A stretch of DNA of 64,000 bases from Pseudoalteromonas luteoviolacea NCIMB 1944 (GTDB lineage Bacteria; Pseudomonadota; Gammaproteobacteria; Enterobacterales; Alteromonadaceae), in the NCBI RefSeq assembly GCF_001625565.1, contig NZ_AUXS01000064.1:62001-126000 (forward strand), given 5' to 3'. Both the position numbers and the translations under genes were made by a program. Shown piece by piece: positions 16,099 to 24,995 of this stretch (the stretch's first letter is position 1; each line of letters opens with the position of its first letter). The notes beneath the pieces are model-generated. The model was not told where the DNA came from, searched no databases, and was given only the letters and a program-made list of their open reading frames with translations.

Positions 16099-17196
16099 CT
16101 ATTTGATTGTTTCCGCTCTTTGGCGCAATTGATTTGGTGAAAAGTCGTACTCTTTAATCTTTGTATCTAAAATACTTAAACTCTTATAATTTACTTTTGA
16201 CCAATCCGGGGTTGTGGATATCCACAAATACTCATTCACGTTTTCTTTGGTAATTGATGATAACTTAAAAGTAATTGCGCTGTTTGTAAGCCAATATGGG
16301 ACGCCATGGTGAAAGTCAAATAAAGAGACAAGTGCCCATCCGCCCATCATAAAGTGCCCCCCGACAGAAGCACTCAATATATCCTCATCAATTAACGATA
16401 AACTATCAGATAGCCAATCAAAGCCGCCAATAGCCACCTTTTTGGAGCGGTCTTTGACCAACTGCCTAACCGCAGTTTGTGCACCCATTGCCATTAGATC
16501 TGATGCACTCCATATTAAGTGCGTTTCAGGGTAGCGTTTGAACAATCGCTTCGTTTTCGAATAAGCTTGCTCTTTAGACCAGCTGGCGTGCACAGTTTGT
16601 TGTAAATTGATTTTATGTTCTCGAAAATAAGCAGCCGCTCCCTGATTTCGCTTATCAGATTCACTGCCATAGTGGCCATTTATCGCCAACCCATTGACCT
16701 GACCTTTATGACCACCAGCAACAACACTGAGATGCAGTGCGCGTGCCAAATCATAGCCTGCTTGATAGTTATCAAAATATACTTCACCTAGCCAGTGTTC
16801 AAATCGCTTTTTGGGCAGGCCTATTTCTTCTTTTTCTAATCCCGTTATTGTTTGCTCAAGGGTAATGAACTTGATCCCATAGTTATTGAGCATAGTCAAA
16901 GTTTGTTCCGCTCCGCCGGGATACAGCATCAGAATGACGTAGTCTGGACTTGCCCGATAATCCAAATACTTTTTTAGCTCAGCCAACTGTATATGGCGAT
17001 TACCATCCCCGTAAATTACATCAATATTTATGTCTAGCTGGGCAGCTGCCTCTTCCGTTATTTTTTGTACTTTTCCCCAAAAAGGTTCTCCTTCTAAGGA
17101 TGGATTAACGAACAACACTGAAAAATTGTTCTTGGCCATAGACGTCCAAGACCACGTCATCACAAGTAACAGAAACACAACTTTAATCGACGACAT
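16099..17196 (-). CDS. Periplasmic substrate-binding protein, orphan (sugar-binding type)
   Basis: A 365-residue protein with a signal peptide (about 21 residues, ending TSMA) and a type I periplasmic binding fold like ribose-binding protein or LacI effector domains: FSVLFVNPSLEGEPFWGKVQKI at the start, HLIWSASDLMAMGAQTAVRQL and IGGFDWLSDSL later. No ABC permease or ATPase is nearby. It starts directly after the DUF418 stop and is the last gene of an operon with an EAL/HDOD protein, so it may sense a ligand for a signalling protein rather than feed a transporter (inference). A clear paralogue lies at 59482-60573. Confidence 0.85.
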   Translation of the reverse strand: MSSIKVVFLLLVMTWSWTSMAKNNFSVLFVNPSLEGEPFWGKVQKITEEAAAQLDINIDVIYGDGNRHIQLAELKKYLDYRASPDYVILMLYPGGAEQTLTMLNNYGIKFITLEQTITGLEKEEIGLPKKRFEHWLGEVYFDNYQAGYDLARALHLSVVAGGHKGQVNGLAINGHYGSESDKRNQGAAAYFREHKINLQQTVHASWSKEQAYSKTKRLFKRYPETHLIWSASDLMAMGAQTAVRQLVKDRSKKVAIGGFDWLSDSLSLIDEDILSASVGGHFMMGGWALVSLFDFHHGVPYWLTNSAITFKLSSITKENVNEYLWISTTPDWSKVNYKSLSILDTKIKEYDFSPNQLRQRAETIK

Positions 17197-18285
17197 TTAT
17201 GACTCTCTTTTATTCAAATAACCCTGACAATTGGCAAACACTATCTCAGCAGGCCCTCTGATGGCGTTTCTTCGAAACCACCACACTAATGCTAATTGTA
17301 GAATAGCCAAACCAATAAAAAGCAAAAAATAGTCTGTTTGAGTGAAATTAGTTCTCCACATAGGGTAAGCAAATTGAAACAACCACACCCCTATCACTGA
17401 CTGCAATAAATACAATGAGAGTGAGAATCGACCCACAGCCGATAATATAGAGCGCCGCTTTGAAATCTGCTCACTATGGTTCAGGCCAATACATACAAGA
17501 GCAATACTACATGGGATGGCGAACAGCCAATTAAATAGGTCAAAAATGAGGCTTTCGCTTTCTGTAAATGTCAAACGAGCCCAAACTGAGCCAAAGATTG
17601 AAAGTGGTATGAGCACCAAGAGGCTAAAAGGTGTCGACAAACCGCCATTCCCTTGCCAATAAGCACGGTAAACCAACACACCTATTACCATCAAACCAAA
17701 TATATACCACAGAGTTATGGTCGGTAATAGCGCCAACATGCCTAAGTAATTATAAAAATTGAATTCCAGTAGTTCAAAGAAACCATATGGCGCCATATCA
17801 ACATGAGTTGGTTCAGCAAAGTCTACGCCCCCACTTTGATAGATAAGCAGCATAAGAATAAAAATTGGTATTAATACGGCGCAAACAGCAAGCTTTACCA
17901 GTGTGGTGTTGTCTAATCGCAATACATATAAAAGTAATAAGCCAGATATTGAATAGTTTAATAAGATATCACCAGGCCACAAAACAAACCCATGAACACA
18001 ACCAAATACGCCTAATACAAATAATCTGTTTCTCATTTTTGCAATGCACTGAGGGCCGTACTTTTCGTAAAATAAGCACAGTGACAAACCAAAAAGAATA
18101 CTAAAAATAGTTCTAAATCGACCGTGAGCCAAAACGTCGACTGCAAAGCTTAAACTAGCTCCTAGCTTGTCACTGCTATCTGCTACAGAGCCAGATGTAA
18201 AATTAGCCATATATATCAAATTTGTAAGAGGCAAGCCTAATAGTGCCAAACCTCTTAACACATCAATAGACTCTACTCTGCTCAT
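17197..18285 (-). CDS. DUF418 family membrane protein
   Basis: A 362-residue multi-pass membrane protein with around ten hydrophobic segments. The N-terminal motif RVESIDVLRGLALLGLPLTN and the C-terminal block SLYLLQSVIGVWLF identify the DUF418 (YeiB-like) family, related to acyltransferase-type membrane proteins. No substrate is known. It overlaps the EAL/HDOD stop by four bases and directly abuts the binding-protein start, so the three proteins are made together. Confidence 0.9.
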   Translation of the reverse strand: MSRVESIDVLRGLALLGLPLTNLIYMANFTSGSVADSSDKLGASLSFAVDVLAHGRFRTIFSILFGLSLCLFYEKYGPQCIAKMRNRLFVLGVFGCVHGFVLWPGDILLNYSISGLLLLYVLRLDNTTLVKLAVCAVLIPIFILMLLIYQSGGVDFAEPTHVDMAPYGFFELLEFNFYNYLGMLALLPTITLWYIFGLMVIGVLVYRAYWQGNGGLSTPFSLLVLIPLSIFGSVWARLTFTESESLIFDLFNWLFAIPCSIALVCIGLNHSEQISKRRSILSAVGRFSLSLYLLQSVIGVWLFQFAYPMWRTNFTQTDYFLLFIGLAILQLALVWWFRRNAIRGPAEIVFANCQGYLNKRES

Positions 18286-19502
18286 GAATAGACATGTTCA
18301 CGATACATGTCTGCCCAACTCACAGCCTGAGCGTGAAATTCAGGCAAGTTTTCATCAGATATATTTAGCATTGTGCACGCCTCTTGCATCGCCCACCAGC
18401 TGCCACTCTCATATGCTTTTACTATATTTAATATATAGAACAGTGTATTAGGCTCACCTACTAGTGCATCTCTAAGTAGTTCAGGAAAAGGTAAACGCTC
18501 AACTACGACGTCCATTGGTTTATCTAAAATTGCATCAAGCAACGAAAACAACCCGGTTAAAAAGCTCATACTTGTAAGAGAAGGTGCAACCTGACGGCTC
18601 AATAATTCACAAAACCTTGAGCGAACAATACTCAATCGAGTGAGCTCTGTTGGTTTTGTCTCCGCTACATGCGCTGTCATTATTAAATTTACAAATTTAA
18701 TAATGCGCTCATGGCCTAGATATACTAGTGCCTGCTTTAAAGATTCAATGCGGTTTTTAATTGGAAATACACCCGAATTAATTAGCCTGAGCAATTTGTA
18801 GGCAAGCGCAGTGTCTTGCGCAAACAACTCTGCAATTTTGGGTATATTCATATTGGGTTTTAATGCTTCTGCGTAAATCAGCATAACTATCGCATAGTTT
18901 ATTTCAATATCATTTTGCGCAATCATCGTCGGCTTTGCGAAAAAGTATCCCTGAAAAAAGCTAAATCCCATGTTACGGGCAGTTATAAACTCTTCTTCAG
19001 TCTCTACTTTTTCAGCCAGCAGCTTTAAATTTTTTCGCTTTTTAAGCTGATTTACCAAGGGCTCAATTTGCTCTAGGGGTGTTTCAACTAAATCAAACTT
19101 AACAAGCCTAGCCAGTTTTAAGAATGGCTCCCACTCTTTTGAATAGTTGAAATCATCCAACGCTAAACGATAGTTACTATGGAAAAGTTGCCTCACTTTT
19201 TCATAATTTGCGCTAGTTGGTGGGATAGTTTCTAATAGCTCTAAGATAACATCATCAGCGGGTAAAAACTGTGCAAGCTCTTGATTTAAAGAGTCTTCTC
19301 CTATGTTTATGAGTGCTTTTTTTCCCGATGTCAGATAACGAGTACCAAGGTTTAGTTGGTTATCCATAATTAACTTTGCTGTAGCAGCGTTTTCAGCGAC
19401 ATTAGGAAAGCTGTTTTTGGTGCCATCACGAAACAATAGCTCATAAGCTACTACGTGCTTTTTGCGATTAAAAATGGCCTGTCGGGCCACAAACACTTTC
19501 AA
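18282..19502 (-). CDS. EAL and HDOD domain protein (probably non-catalytic)
   Basis: A 406-residue protein joining an N-terminal EAL-like domain (about 1-200) and a C-terminal HDOD domain (about 205-390), as in YuxH and Vibrio CdgJ. In the EAL part the signature reads AYELLFRDG instead of EAL, and LALDDFNY and LAEKVET are kept in altered form, so c-di-GMP hydrolysis is unlikely; a signalling or binding role is expected. The HDOD part contains IPKIAELFAQDTALAYKLLRLINS. No membrane segment or signal peptide is present. It is the first gene of a three-gene operon with DUF418 and a periplasmic binding protein. Confidence 0.92.
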   Translation of the reverse strand: MKVFVARQAIFNRKKHVVAYELLFRDGTKNSFPNVAENAATAKLIMDNQLNLGTRYLTSGKKALINIGEDSLNQELAQFLPADDVILELLETIPPTSANYEKVRQLFHSNYRLALDDFNYSKEWEPFLKLARLVKFDLVETPLEQIEPLVNQLKKRKNLKLLAEKVETEEEFITARNMGFSFFQGYFFAKPTMIAQNDIEINYAIVMLIYAEALKPNMNIPKIAELFAQDTALAYKLLRLINSGVFPIKNRIESLKQALVYLGHERIIKFVNLIMTAHVAETKPTELTRLSIVRSRFCELLSRQVAPSLTSMSFLTGLFSLLDAILDKPMDVVVERLPFPELLRDALVGEPNTLFYILNIVKAYESGSWWAMQEACTMLNISDENLPEFHAQAVSWADMYREHVYS

Positions 19503-19629
19503 ATCATCGCTCCTAGCTATACTGTTAAATTAACAGCACTTTTGTTCTATTCTTTTTAATTATTTTAACCCGAAATTCCGATAAATAAAATAAAACTAAA
19601 ACATTAAAGTACTAGATCACAACACTAGG

Positions 19630-19651
19630 ATGAGTAGGTTACCCTACTCAT
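19630..19651 (-). terminator. Hairpin spanning the glgA stop codon
   Basis: A perfect nine-base stem (ATGAGTAGG and CCTACTCAT) with a four-base loop; the glgA stop codon TAG (19644-19646) lies in one arm. No clear T-run follows on the minus strand, so it may protect the mRNA 3' end or act as a weak terminator of the glycogen operon. Confidence 0.5.
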
Positions 19652-21173
19652 ATAAATTTTCCTTGTACTGAATTGCGCTTTGATCCCATGTAAACCTTCT
19701 TTGAGATGCGCATGTAGCAATCCTATTATACTCTTCTCTGTGGTGAATAAATACATCAATACAAGCTTTAAATCTATTTATTAGGTTATCAACTTGCTGT
19801 TGGATATTTTCTCCACAAAATACAAATCCGCTTTCATTGTCTGATACAGTATCAGCAAGCCCTCCGACAGAATTTACTAGGCAGGGTTGCCCGGCTCTCA
19901 TCGCCAGCATTTGGCTAATACCACAGGGCTCAAACGAACTTGGCATTAAGAATAGATCACCCAACTCATACATCAAATCGCCAACATCATGCCCATACCC
20001 GTTTAAGTAAAGCACATTTTCATTGCGAGCCATAACTTGAGAAAATAAATATTCCAACTCATGGTCTCCAGAGCCAAGAATGATTATTCGACCCTGTTGT
20101 TCGTGTAGAGATTTAGCAATCTGATCCAGCGCCATTTCACTGCCAACCATTTGCTTTAGTAATAACACTTTCTGATCCGTTAATCGCCCAATACTGGTAA
20201 CTAGAGGGCCAGTACAAGGGTTATTCCGCCACGCGAGGATCCGCTGATGGGCAATGTAATAGACACTTTTCAATTCAGATGTTTTTGCCATCCAATTGAA
20301 AATATTTGCCTCGGCACTGTTCATCAAGTCGCCCCAATTTGGATCCAGAGGCGTATGTTCGTACTCACAACCGTTCAAAATTCCGATAAGTTTATTTTGA
20401 CTTGCAGCAATTTGCATATCATGTTCTAGACCTTCTCCCCCAAAAAAACCAGCCTGATGGTCGCTGCTTTTCTGTACTTCCTCACGGTAAGTCGGTGAAA
20501 CTAGATGTACTTTATCGACAAGGCTAATCGCAGCCCTCATTGGGTTAAAACAATGGGGGTAAAGGTGGTCACAAATTTGCTGTCCGTCATAACTCATTGT
20601 TGGGAACCAAGCCTCTAGACTCGACTCATCTCCACTAAAAGGCCTTACTCCTTGCAAAGCGAGATTATGCACTGTGAAGACAGTTTTTATCTGTTTGAGA
20701 AGGTTAAACCTAGGACTAAATTGACGTAATACAGCGACACAAGCTGCGTGCCAATCATGCAAATGTAAGACATCTACATCACCAATAAACCCATGTTCAA
20801 TCACTTCGCACACGGCTGCACTAAAAAATGCAAATTTGTTGGCGTCTGTGTGAAATGGCCTGTCTCTATCATTACAATAGATAGCCCCGCCATGCTCCGA
20901 GAAAAGAGAATGAGAGATAACATATTGTATAACCCCATCACTCTTTTCTACTTGCCACAAAACAGCTGTTTCAAGATGCTGTTTAAAAGGCACCGCAATG
21001 TCTGCGACAAACTGGCGCTCCATAGCAGCTTGGCCATAATCTGGCACAATAACGGATGTATTTATATTTATACGCGACAAAGCATAGGGGACGTCGCGAA
21101 TAACATCAGCGACTCCCCCGACCTTGCAATTTGGCAACCTGTCATTTTCAGCTGCCACCATCACTACATGCAT
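19644..21173 (-). CDS. glgA: Glycogen synthase (ADP-glucose type, GT5)
   Basis: A 509-residue glycosyltransferase that adds glucose from ADP-glucose to the growing alpha-1,4-glucan. The N-terminal ADP-glucose motif KVGGVADVIRDVP (residues 17-29) is the variant of KTGGLADV; VLHLHDWHAACVAVL and FTVHNLALQG follow, and the C-terminal Rossmann half has LFLMPSSFEPCGISQMLAMRAG with the catalytic glutamate and VNSVGGLADTV. It lies nine bases after glgC, last in the seven-gene glycogen operon, with an AAGG ribosome site. The length is typical or slightly long for the family. Confidence 0.97.
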   Translation of the reverse strand: MHVVMVAAENDRLPNCKVGGVADVIRDVPYALSRININTSVIVPDYGQAAMERQFVADIAVPFKQHLETAVLWQVEKSDGVIQYVISHSLFSEHGGAIYCNDRDRPFHTDANKFAFFSAAVCEVIEHGFIGDVDVLHLHDWHAACVAVLRQFSPRFNLLKQIKTVFTVHNLALQGVRPFSGDESSLEAWFPTMSYDGQQICDHLYPHCFNPMRAAISLVDKVHLVSPTYREEVQKSSDHQAGFFGGEGLEHDMQIAASQNKLIGILNGCEYEHTPLDPNWGDLMNSAEANIFNWMAKTSELKSVYYIAHQRILAWRNNPCTGPLVTSIGRLTDQKVLLLKQMVGSEMALDQIAKSLHEQQGRIIILGSGDHELEYLFSQVMARNENVLYLNGYGHDVGDLMYELGDLFLMPSSFEPCGISQMLAMRAGQPCLVNSVGGLADTVSDNESGFVFCGENIQQQVDNLINRFKACIDVFIHHREEYNRIATCASQRRFTWDQSAIQYKENLYE

Positions 21174-21182
21174 AACTCAACC

Positions 21183-22481
21183 TTAAGCGCTTTGCAAACT
21201 CGATTCTTTCGGCTTTTGACTTGCTTGCAAAGCTACAAGCATATCTCTTGTTACAAGAACAATACCTTTGTTAGAAACTCTAAAGCCATTACTGCGATCT
21301 TCCTCAGGATCAAAGCCTATCCTCATCCCCGTTGGTATTTCACAGCTTCGATCTATGATGGCATTTTTAATTCTACAATGGCGGTTTATTTTAACACCTG
21401 GGAGTACAACTGCACCTTCAATTTCACAATAAGAGTGAACATGAACATTTGAAAATAATAGAGATTTACGAACAACCGAGCCTGAAATTATACATCCACC
21501 TGATACCGTAGAGTCAACCGCCATGCCACGTCTATTTTCATCATCAAAAATAAATTTTGCAGGAGGAAGCTGCTCTTGATATGTCCAAATTGGCCAAGAC
21601 GGGTCATAGAGATCAAGCTGGGGCTGAACCGAAACAAGCTCCATGTTTGCTTCCCAAAATGAGTCTATGGTCCCGACATCTCGCCAATATGGCTGACCTG
21701 GGTGACTGGGATCTCTAAATGGAAACGCATATACATTGTGCTCTTCAATAATCGACGGAATTATATCATGCCCAAAATCTCTTCCAGACCCTTCCCTTTG
21801 CGCATCTCTTTTCAATTGTTCAAACAAAAACTCTGTGTTGAATACATAATTGCCCATTGAAGCTAAACAAGTGCCCGGTTTGCCTGGAATAGAAGTCGGC
21901 TCAGCAGGCTTTTCATCAAAACGACGAACTCGTTTACCCTCATCGACAGTCATAACACCAAACGTGTTTGCCGCTTCATCACAATCTACTTCGATGCAGC
22001 AAACCGTCATATCAGCGCCCGTTTCAACATGTTTTGCGATCAGCGCACCATAATCCATCCGATAAACATGGTCGCCTGATAAAATCATCACATATTTAGG
22101 CAGTTCATGACGTATTATGTCCATGTTCTGAAACACCGCATCAGCCGTCCCACAATACCACTCATCACCATAACGTTGAGAAGCTGGCAAAATTTCAACA
22201 GACTCCCCTAACTCTTTTTTAAAGTGTCCCCACGCTCTATTTACATGCCTAATCAGTGAGTGAGACTTGTATTGTGTAGCAATACCTACCCGGCGGATCC
22301 CGGAGTTGATACAATTAGACAAAGGAAAATCAATTATTCTGTGCTTACCACCAAAGTATACCGCTGGCTTAGCACGCCAGTCGGTTAATTCGTGCAACCG
22401 ACTGCCACGCCCACCCGCAAGGATCAGAGCATAGGTATCTCTTGTCAGGTTACTTATATAACGGTTTGCATAACTCGGCAT
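21183..22481 (-). CDS. glgC: Glucose-1-phosphate adenylyltransferase
   Basis: A 432-residue ADP-glucose pyrophosphorylase, making ADP-glucose from ATP and glucose 1-phosphate; the committed and usually allosterically controlled step of glycogen synthesis. Motifs: ILAGGRGSRLHELTDWRAKPAVYFGGK (residues 19-45, nucleotide loop), WYCGTADAVFQN, LSGDHVYRMDY (metal/substrate aspartate), FDEKPAEP, and the C-terminal left-handed beta helix with hexapeptide-like repeats (SGGCIISGSVVRKSLLF). It is 30 bases downstream of glgP and nine bases before glgA. Confidence 0.97.
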   Translation of the reverse strand: MPSYANRYISNLTRDTYALILAGGRGSRLHELTDWRAKPAVYFGGKHRIIDFPLSNCINSGIRRVGIATQYKSHSLIRHVNRAWGHFKKELGESVEILPASQRYGDEWYCGTADAVFQNMDIIRHELPKYVMILSGDHVYRMDYGALIAKHVETGADMTVCCIEVDCDEAANTFGVMTVDEGKRVRRFDEKPAEPTSIPGKPGTCLASMGNYVFNTEFLFEQLKRDAQREGSGRDFGHDIIPSIIEEHNVYAFPFRDPSHPGQPYWRDVGTIDSFWEANMELVSVQPQLDLYDPSWPIWTYQEQLPPAKFIFDDENRRGMAVDSTVSGGCIISGSVVRKSLLFSNVHVHSYCEIEGAVVLPGVKINRHCRIKNAIIDRSCEIPTGMRIGFDPEEDRSNGFRVSNKGIVLVTRDMLVALQASQKPKESSLQSA

Positions 22482-22511
22482 TTCTTATCTCCATATTTAT
22501 GTTCATGGCGG

Positions 22512-24995
22512 CTACTGCATTGGTTTTAATCGCCAAATCTCTTCGCTGTATTGAGAAATAGTACGGTCGCTAGAAAATGTCCCACTAGCTGCTGTATTTA
22601 GAATACTCATACGATTCCACAGTGTTTTATTTGTATAACTTTGCGCTGCTCGCTGCTGTGCTTCGAAATAGCTTTCAAAGTCTTGTGCGACCAACCAAGG
22701 ATCATTTGGACAGGTAATCGAAGCGATAATATCGTTGAAAATATTGGGCTCAAATAAATTAAAATAACCGCTTTCAAGTAACTTCATAGTATTTTTGAGT
22801 GGCTCGAATCCCTCTATGATAGCTTTAGGATCGTAGTGCTGCCGTACTTGGTTAGCCTGCTCAGCGGTTACCCCAAACAAAAAGAAGTTATCATCGCCAA
22901 CCTGTTCGCGTATCTCAATATTGGCACCATCCAAAGTCCCAATAGTGATGGCACCATTCATCATAAACTTCATGTTTCCGGTGCCGCTCGCTTCTTTACC
23001 TGCTGTAGATATTTGTTGTGAAAGATCCGTCGCAGCGCAAATGGTCTCCATCGCGGTTACGTTGTAGTTTGGTAAAAATGCAACCCTCAGATATGGTCTG
23101 GCTGCGCTGTCTTTGTTGACAACGTTTGCGACATTATTAATAAGCTTGATGATTAACTTGGCCATGTAATACCCAGGCGCAGCCTTACCACCAAACAAAA
23201 CGCATCTTGGCACAATGTTTTTAACGTCACCTCGACGGATTTGATCATACAGCGCGATAACATGAAGTATATTGAGCAGCTGACGCTTATATTCATGAAT
23301 GCGCTTTACTTGAACGTCAAACAACATGCTGGTGTCAAACTCCACATCGCATCTCGCTTTAACAAGTTCAGCTAACTTGGCTTTATTGCCCTGTTTTACT
23401 TTTTGCCACTGCGTATGAAATGCGGGTTTGTCGTAAAAGCGTCTAATTGCGCTTATGCCAGAAAAATCGGCTTGCCATCCGTCACCAATTTTTTCTGAAA
23501 TTAAGTGCGCGAGATTAGGATTGCAATGTGCCAGCCACCGCCTAGGTGTCACGCCATTGGTTTTGTTGTTGAACTTTTTCGGCCACAAATTGTAAAAGGT
23601 ATTGAACAAGCCTGATTTCAACAATTCAGTATGCAGCGCTGCAACGCCATTAACAGAAAAACTGCCAACAATCGCTAAATAAGCCATTCTAATTTGTGGC
23701 TCTGGTCCTTCTTCAATCAACGAAAGCTGTCTTTGCTTTTCAACATCACCTGGCCACATAAGTGCAACTTCAGCCAAGAAACGTGCATTAATTTCATAAA
23801 TTATTTCCAGTACCCGAGGCAATAAACGACTAAATAAAGACACCGACCACTTTTCAAGTGCTTCTGGTAATAGAGTATGATTGGTATACGCCATCGTCGT
23901 CGTTGTTATTTTCCAAGCTTGATCCCACTCGAGCTCATATTCATCGAGCAGTAAACGCATCAATTCAGCTACCGCAACACTAGGGTGTGTATCATTGAGC
24001 TGAAACACATGATATTGCGCAAAATCACTAAAGTCGGTGCCGTGTTGCTCCGTCCACTGATGCAAAATATCTTGTAAACTCGCACTAGATAGAAAGTACT
24101 GCTGACGTAACCGCAATTCCTTACCATTTTCGCTGGCATCATTTGGGTAAAGCACCATGGTAATTTGCTCAGCTAAGTTTTTCTTTGCGACTGCCTCAGA
24201 ATAACTGCCTGCATTGAATTCTTTTAAGTTGAACTCGTCTGTGGCCTCAGATTTCCACAACCTAAGAGTGTTAACTACGCCATTGCGATACCCAGGAATT
24301 GGTACATCAAACGGTACGGCCAATACATCTTGAGAGTTGACCCATTGATGATGAGTGCGGCCATGTTTGTCTGTATGTATTTCTACGTTGCCAAAAAACT
24401 TAACTACTTTTGCTTGCTCCGGAGCACTGAGCTCCCATGGATGCCCTTCTCGTAGCCAGTTATCGGGTTGCTCTATCTGCACGCCTTGGTCAATCGACTG
24501 GTTAAACATGCCGTACTCATAGCGAATACCATATCCAACAACCGGTAGCGCTAGCGAGGCACAACTGTCTAAAAAGCATGCCGCCAAACGCCCTAAACCA
24601 CCATTGCCGAGTCCTGCATCATGTTCGGCTGACTCCAACTCTTCCAGCTCCGTGCCATATTCTTGCAAAGCTGATTGAACCTGCTCTTCTAAGTCTAAAT
24701 TTAAAATTGCGTTGCCCAACGCACGTCCCATTAAAAACTCTAGTGACAGATAAGCTGCTTTTTTCGTTTTTTGTTGTGATAAATGCTGATTTGTCGCTCT
24801 GCACCGGGCAACCAGCCTATCTCTAATCGTCAACGCCAGCGCTTGAAACAGATAGTGTTTTGATTTACCAACTCGATCTCGACCGAGGGTATAATAGAAA
24901 TGTCGATTTAAATCATCCGCCAATGCACTCTCGTTGAGTTTTGGCGCATCCTGCCAGTGTTTAACAATACACACATTAGACTTTTTATCAGCCAT
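22512..24995 (-). CDS. glgP: Glycogen/alpha-glucan phosphorylase
   Basis: An 827-residue GT35 phosphorylase, releasing glucose 1-phosphate from alpha-1,4-glucan ends. The pyridoxal-phosphate site is intact in EASGTGNMKFMMNGAITIGTLDG, with the lysine in NMKFM. Other blocks are SLEFLMGRALGNA, GNGGLGRLAACFLDS, and VKRIHEYKRQLLN. The size equals E. coli GlgP/MalP. Its start overlaps the glgX stop by eight bases, so it is coupled to debranching: GlgP shortens outer chains and GlgX removes the remaining stubs. Confidence 0.97.
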   Translation of the reverse strand: MADKKSNVCIVKHWQDAPKLNESALADDLNRHFYYTLGRDRVGKSKHYLFQALALTIRDRLVARCRATNQHLSQQKTKKAAYLSLEFLMGRALGNAILNLDLEEQVQSALQEYGTELEELESAEHDAGLGNGGLGRLAACFLDSCASLALPVVGYGIRYEYGMFNQSIDQGVQIEQPDNWLREGHPWELSAPEQAKVVKFFGNVEIHTDKHGRTHHQWVNSQDVLAVPFDVPIPGYRNGVVNTLRLWKSEATDEFNLKEFNAGSYSEAVAKKNLAEQITMVLYPNDASENGKELRLRQQYFLSSASLQDILHQWTEQHGTDFSDFAQYHVFQLNDTHPSVAVAELMRLLLDEYELEWDQAWKITTTTMAYTNHTLLPEALEKWSVSLFSRLLPRVLEIIYEINARFLAEVALMWPGDVEKQRQLSLIEEGPEPQIRMAYLAIVGSFSVNGVAALHTELLKSGLFNTFYNLWPKKFNNKTNGVTPRRWLAHCNPNLAHLISEKIGDGWQADFSGISAIRRFYDKPAFHTQWQKVKQGNKAKLAELVKARCDVEFDTSMLFDVQVKRIHEYKRQLLNILHVIALYDQIRRGDVKNIVPRCVLFGGKAAPGYYMAKLIIKLINNVANVVNKDSAARPYLRVAFLPNYNVTAMETICAATDLSQQISTAGKEASGTGNMKFMMNGAITIGTLDGANIEIREQVGDDNFFLFGVTAEQANQVRQHYDPKAIIEGFEPLKNTMKLLESGYFNLFEPNIFNDIIASITCPNDPWLVAQDFESYFEAQQRAAQSYTNKTLWNRMSILNTAASGTFSSDRTISQYSEEIWRLKPMQ

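Noticed and set aside
20793..21452. 219-codon plus-strand frame opposite glgA and glgC
   Set aside because: It is the reverse of two certain genes and its translation is Cys/His-rich and unlike any protein I know.
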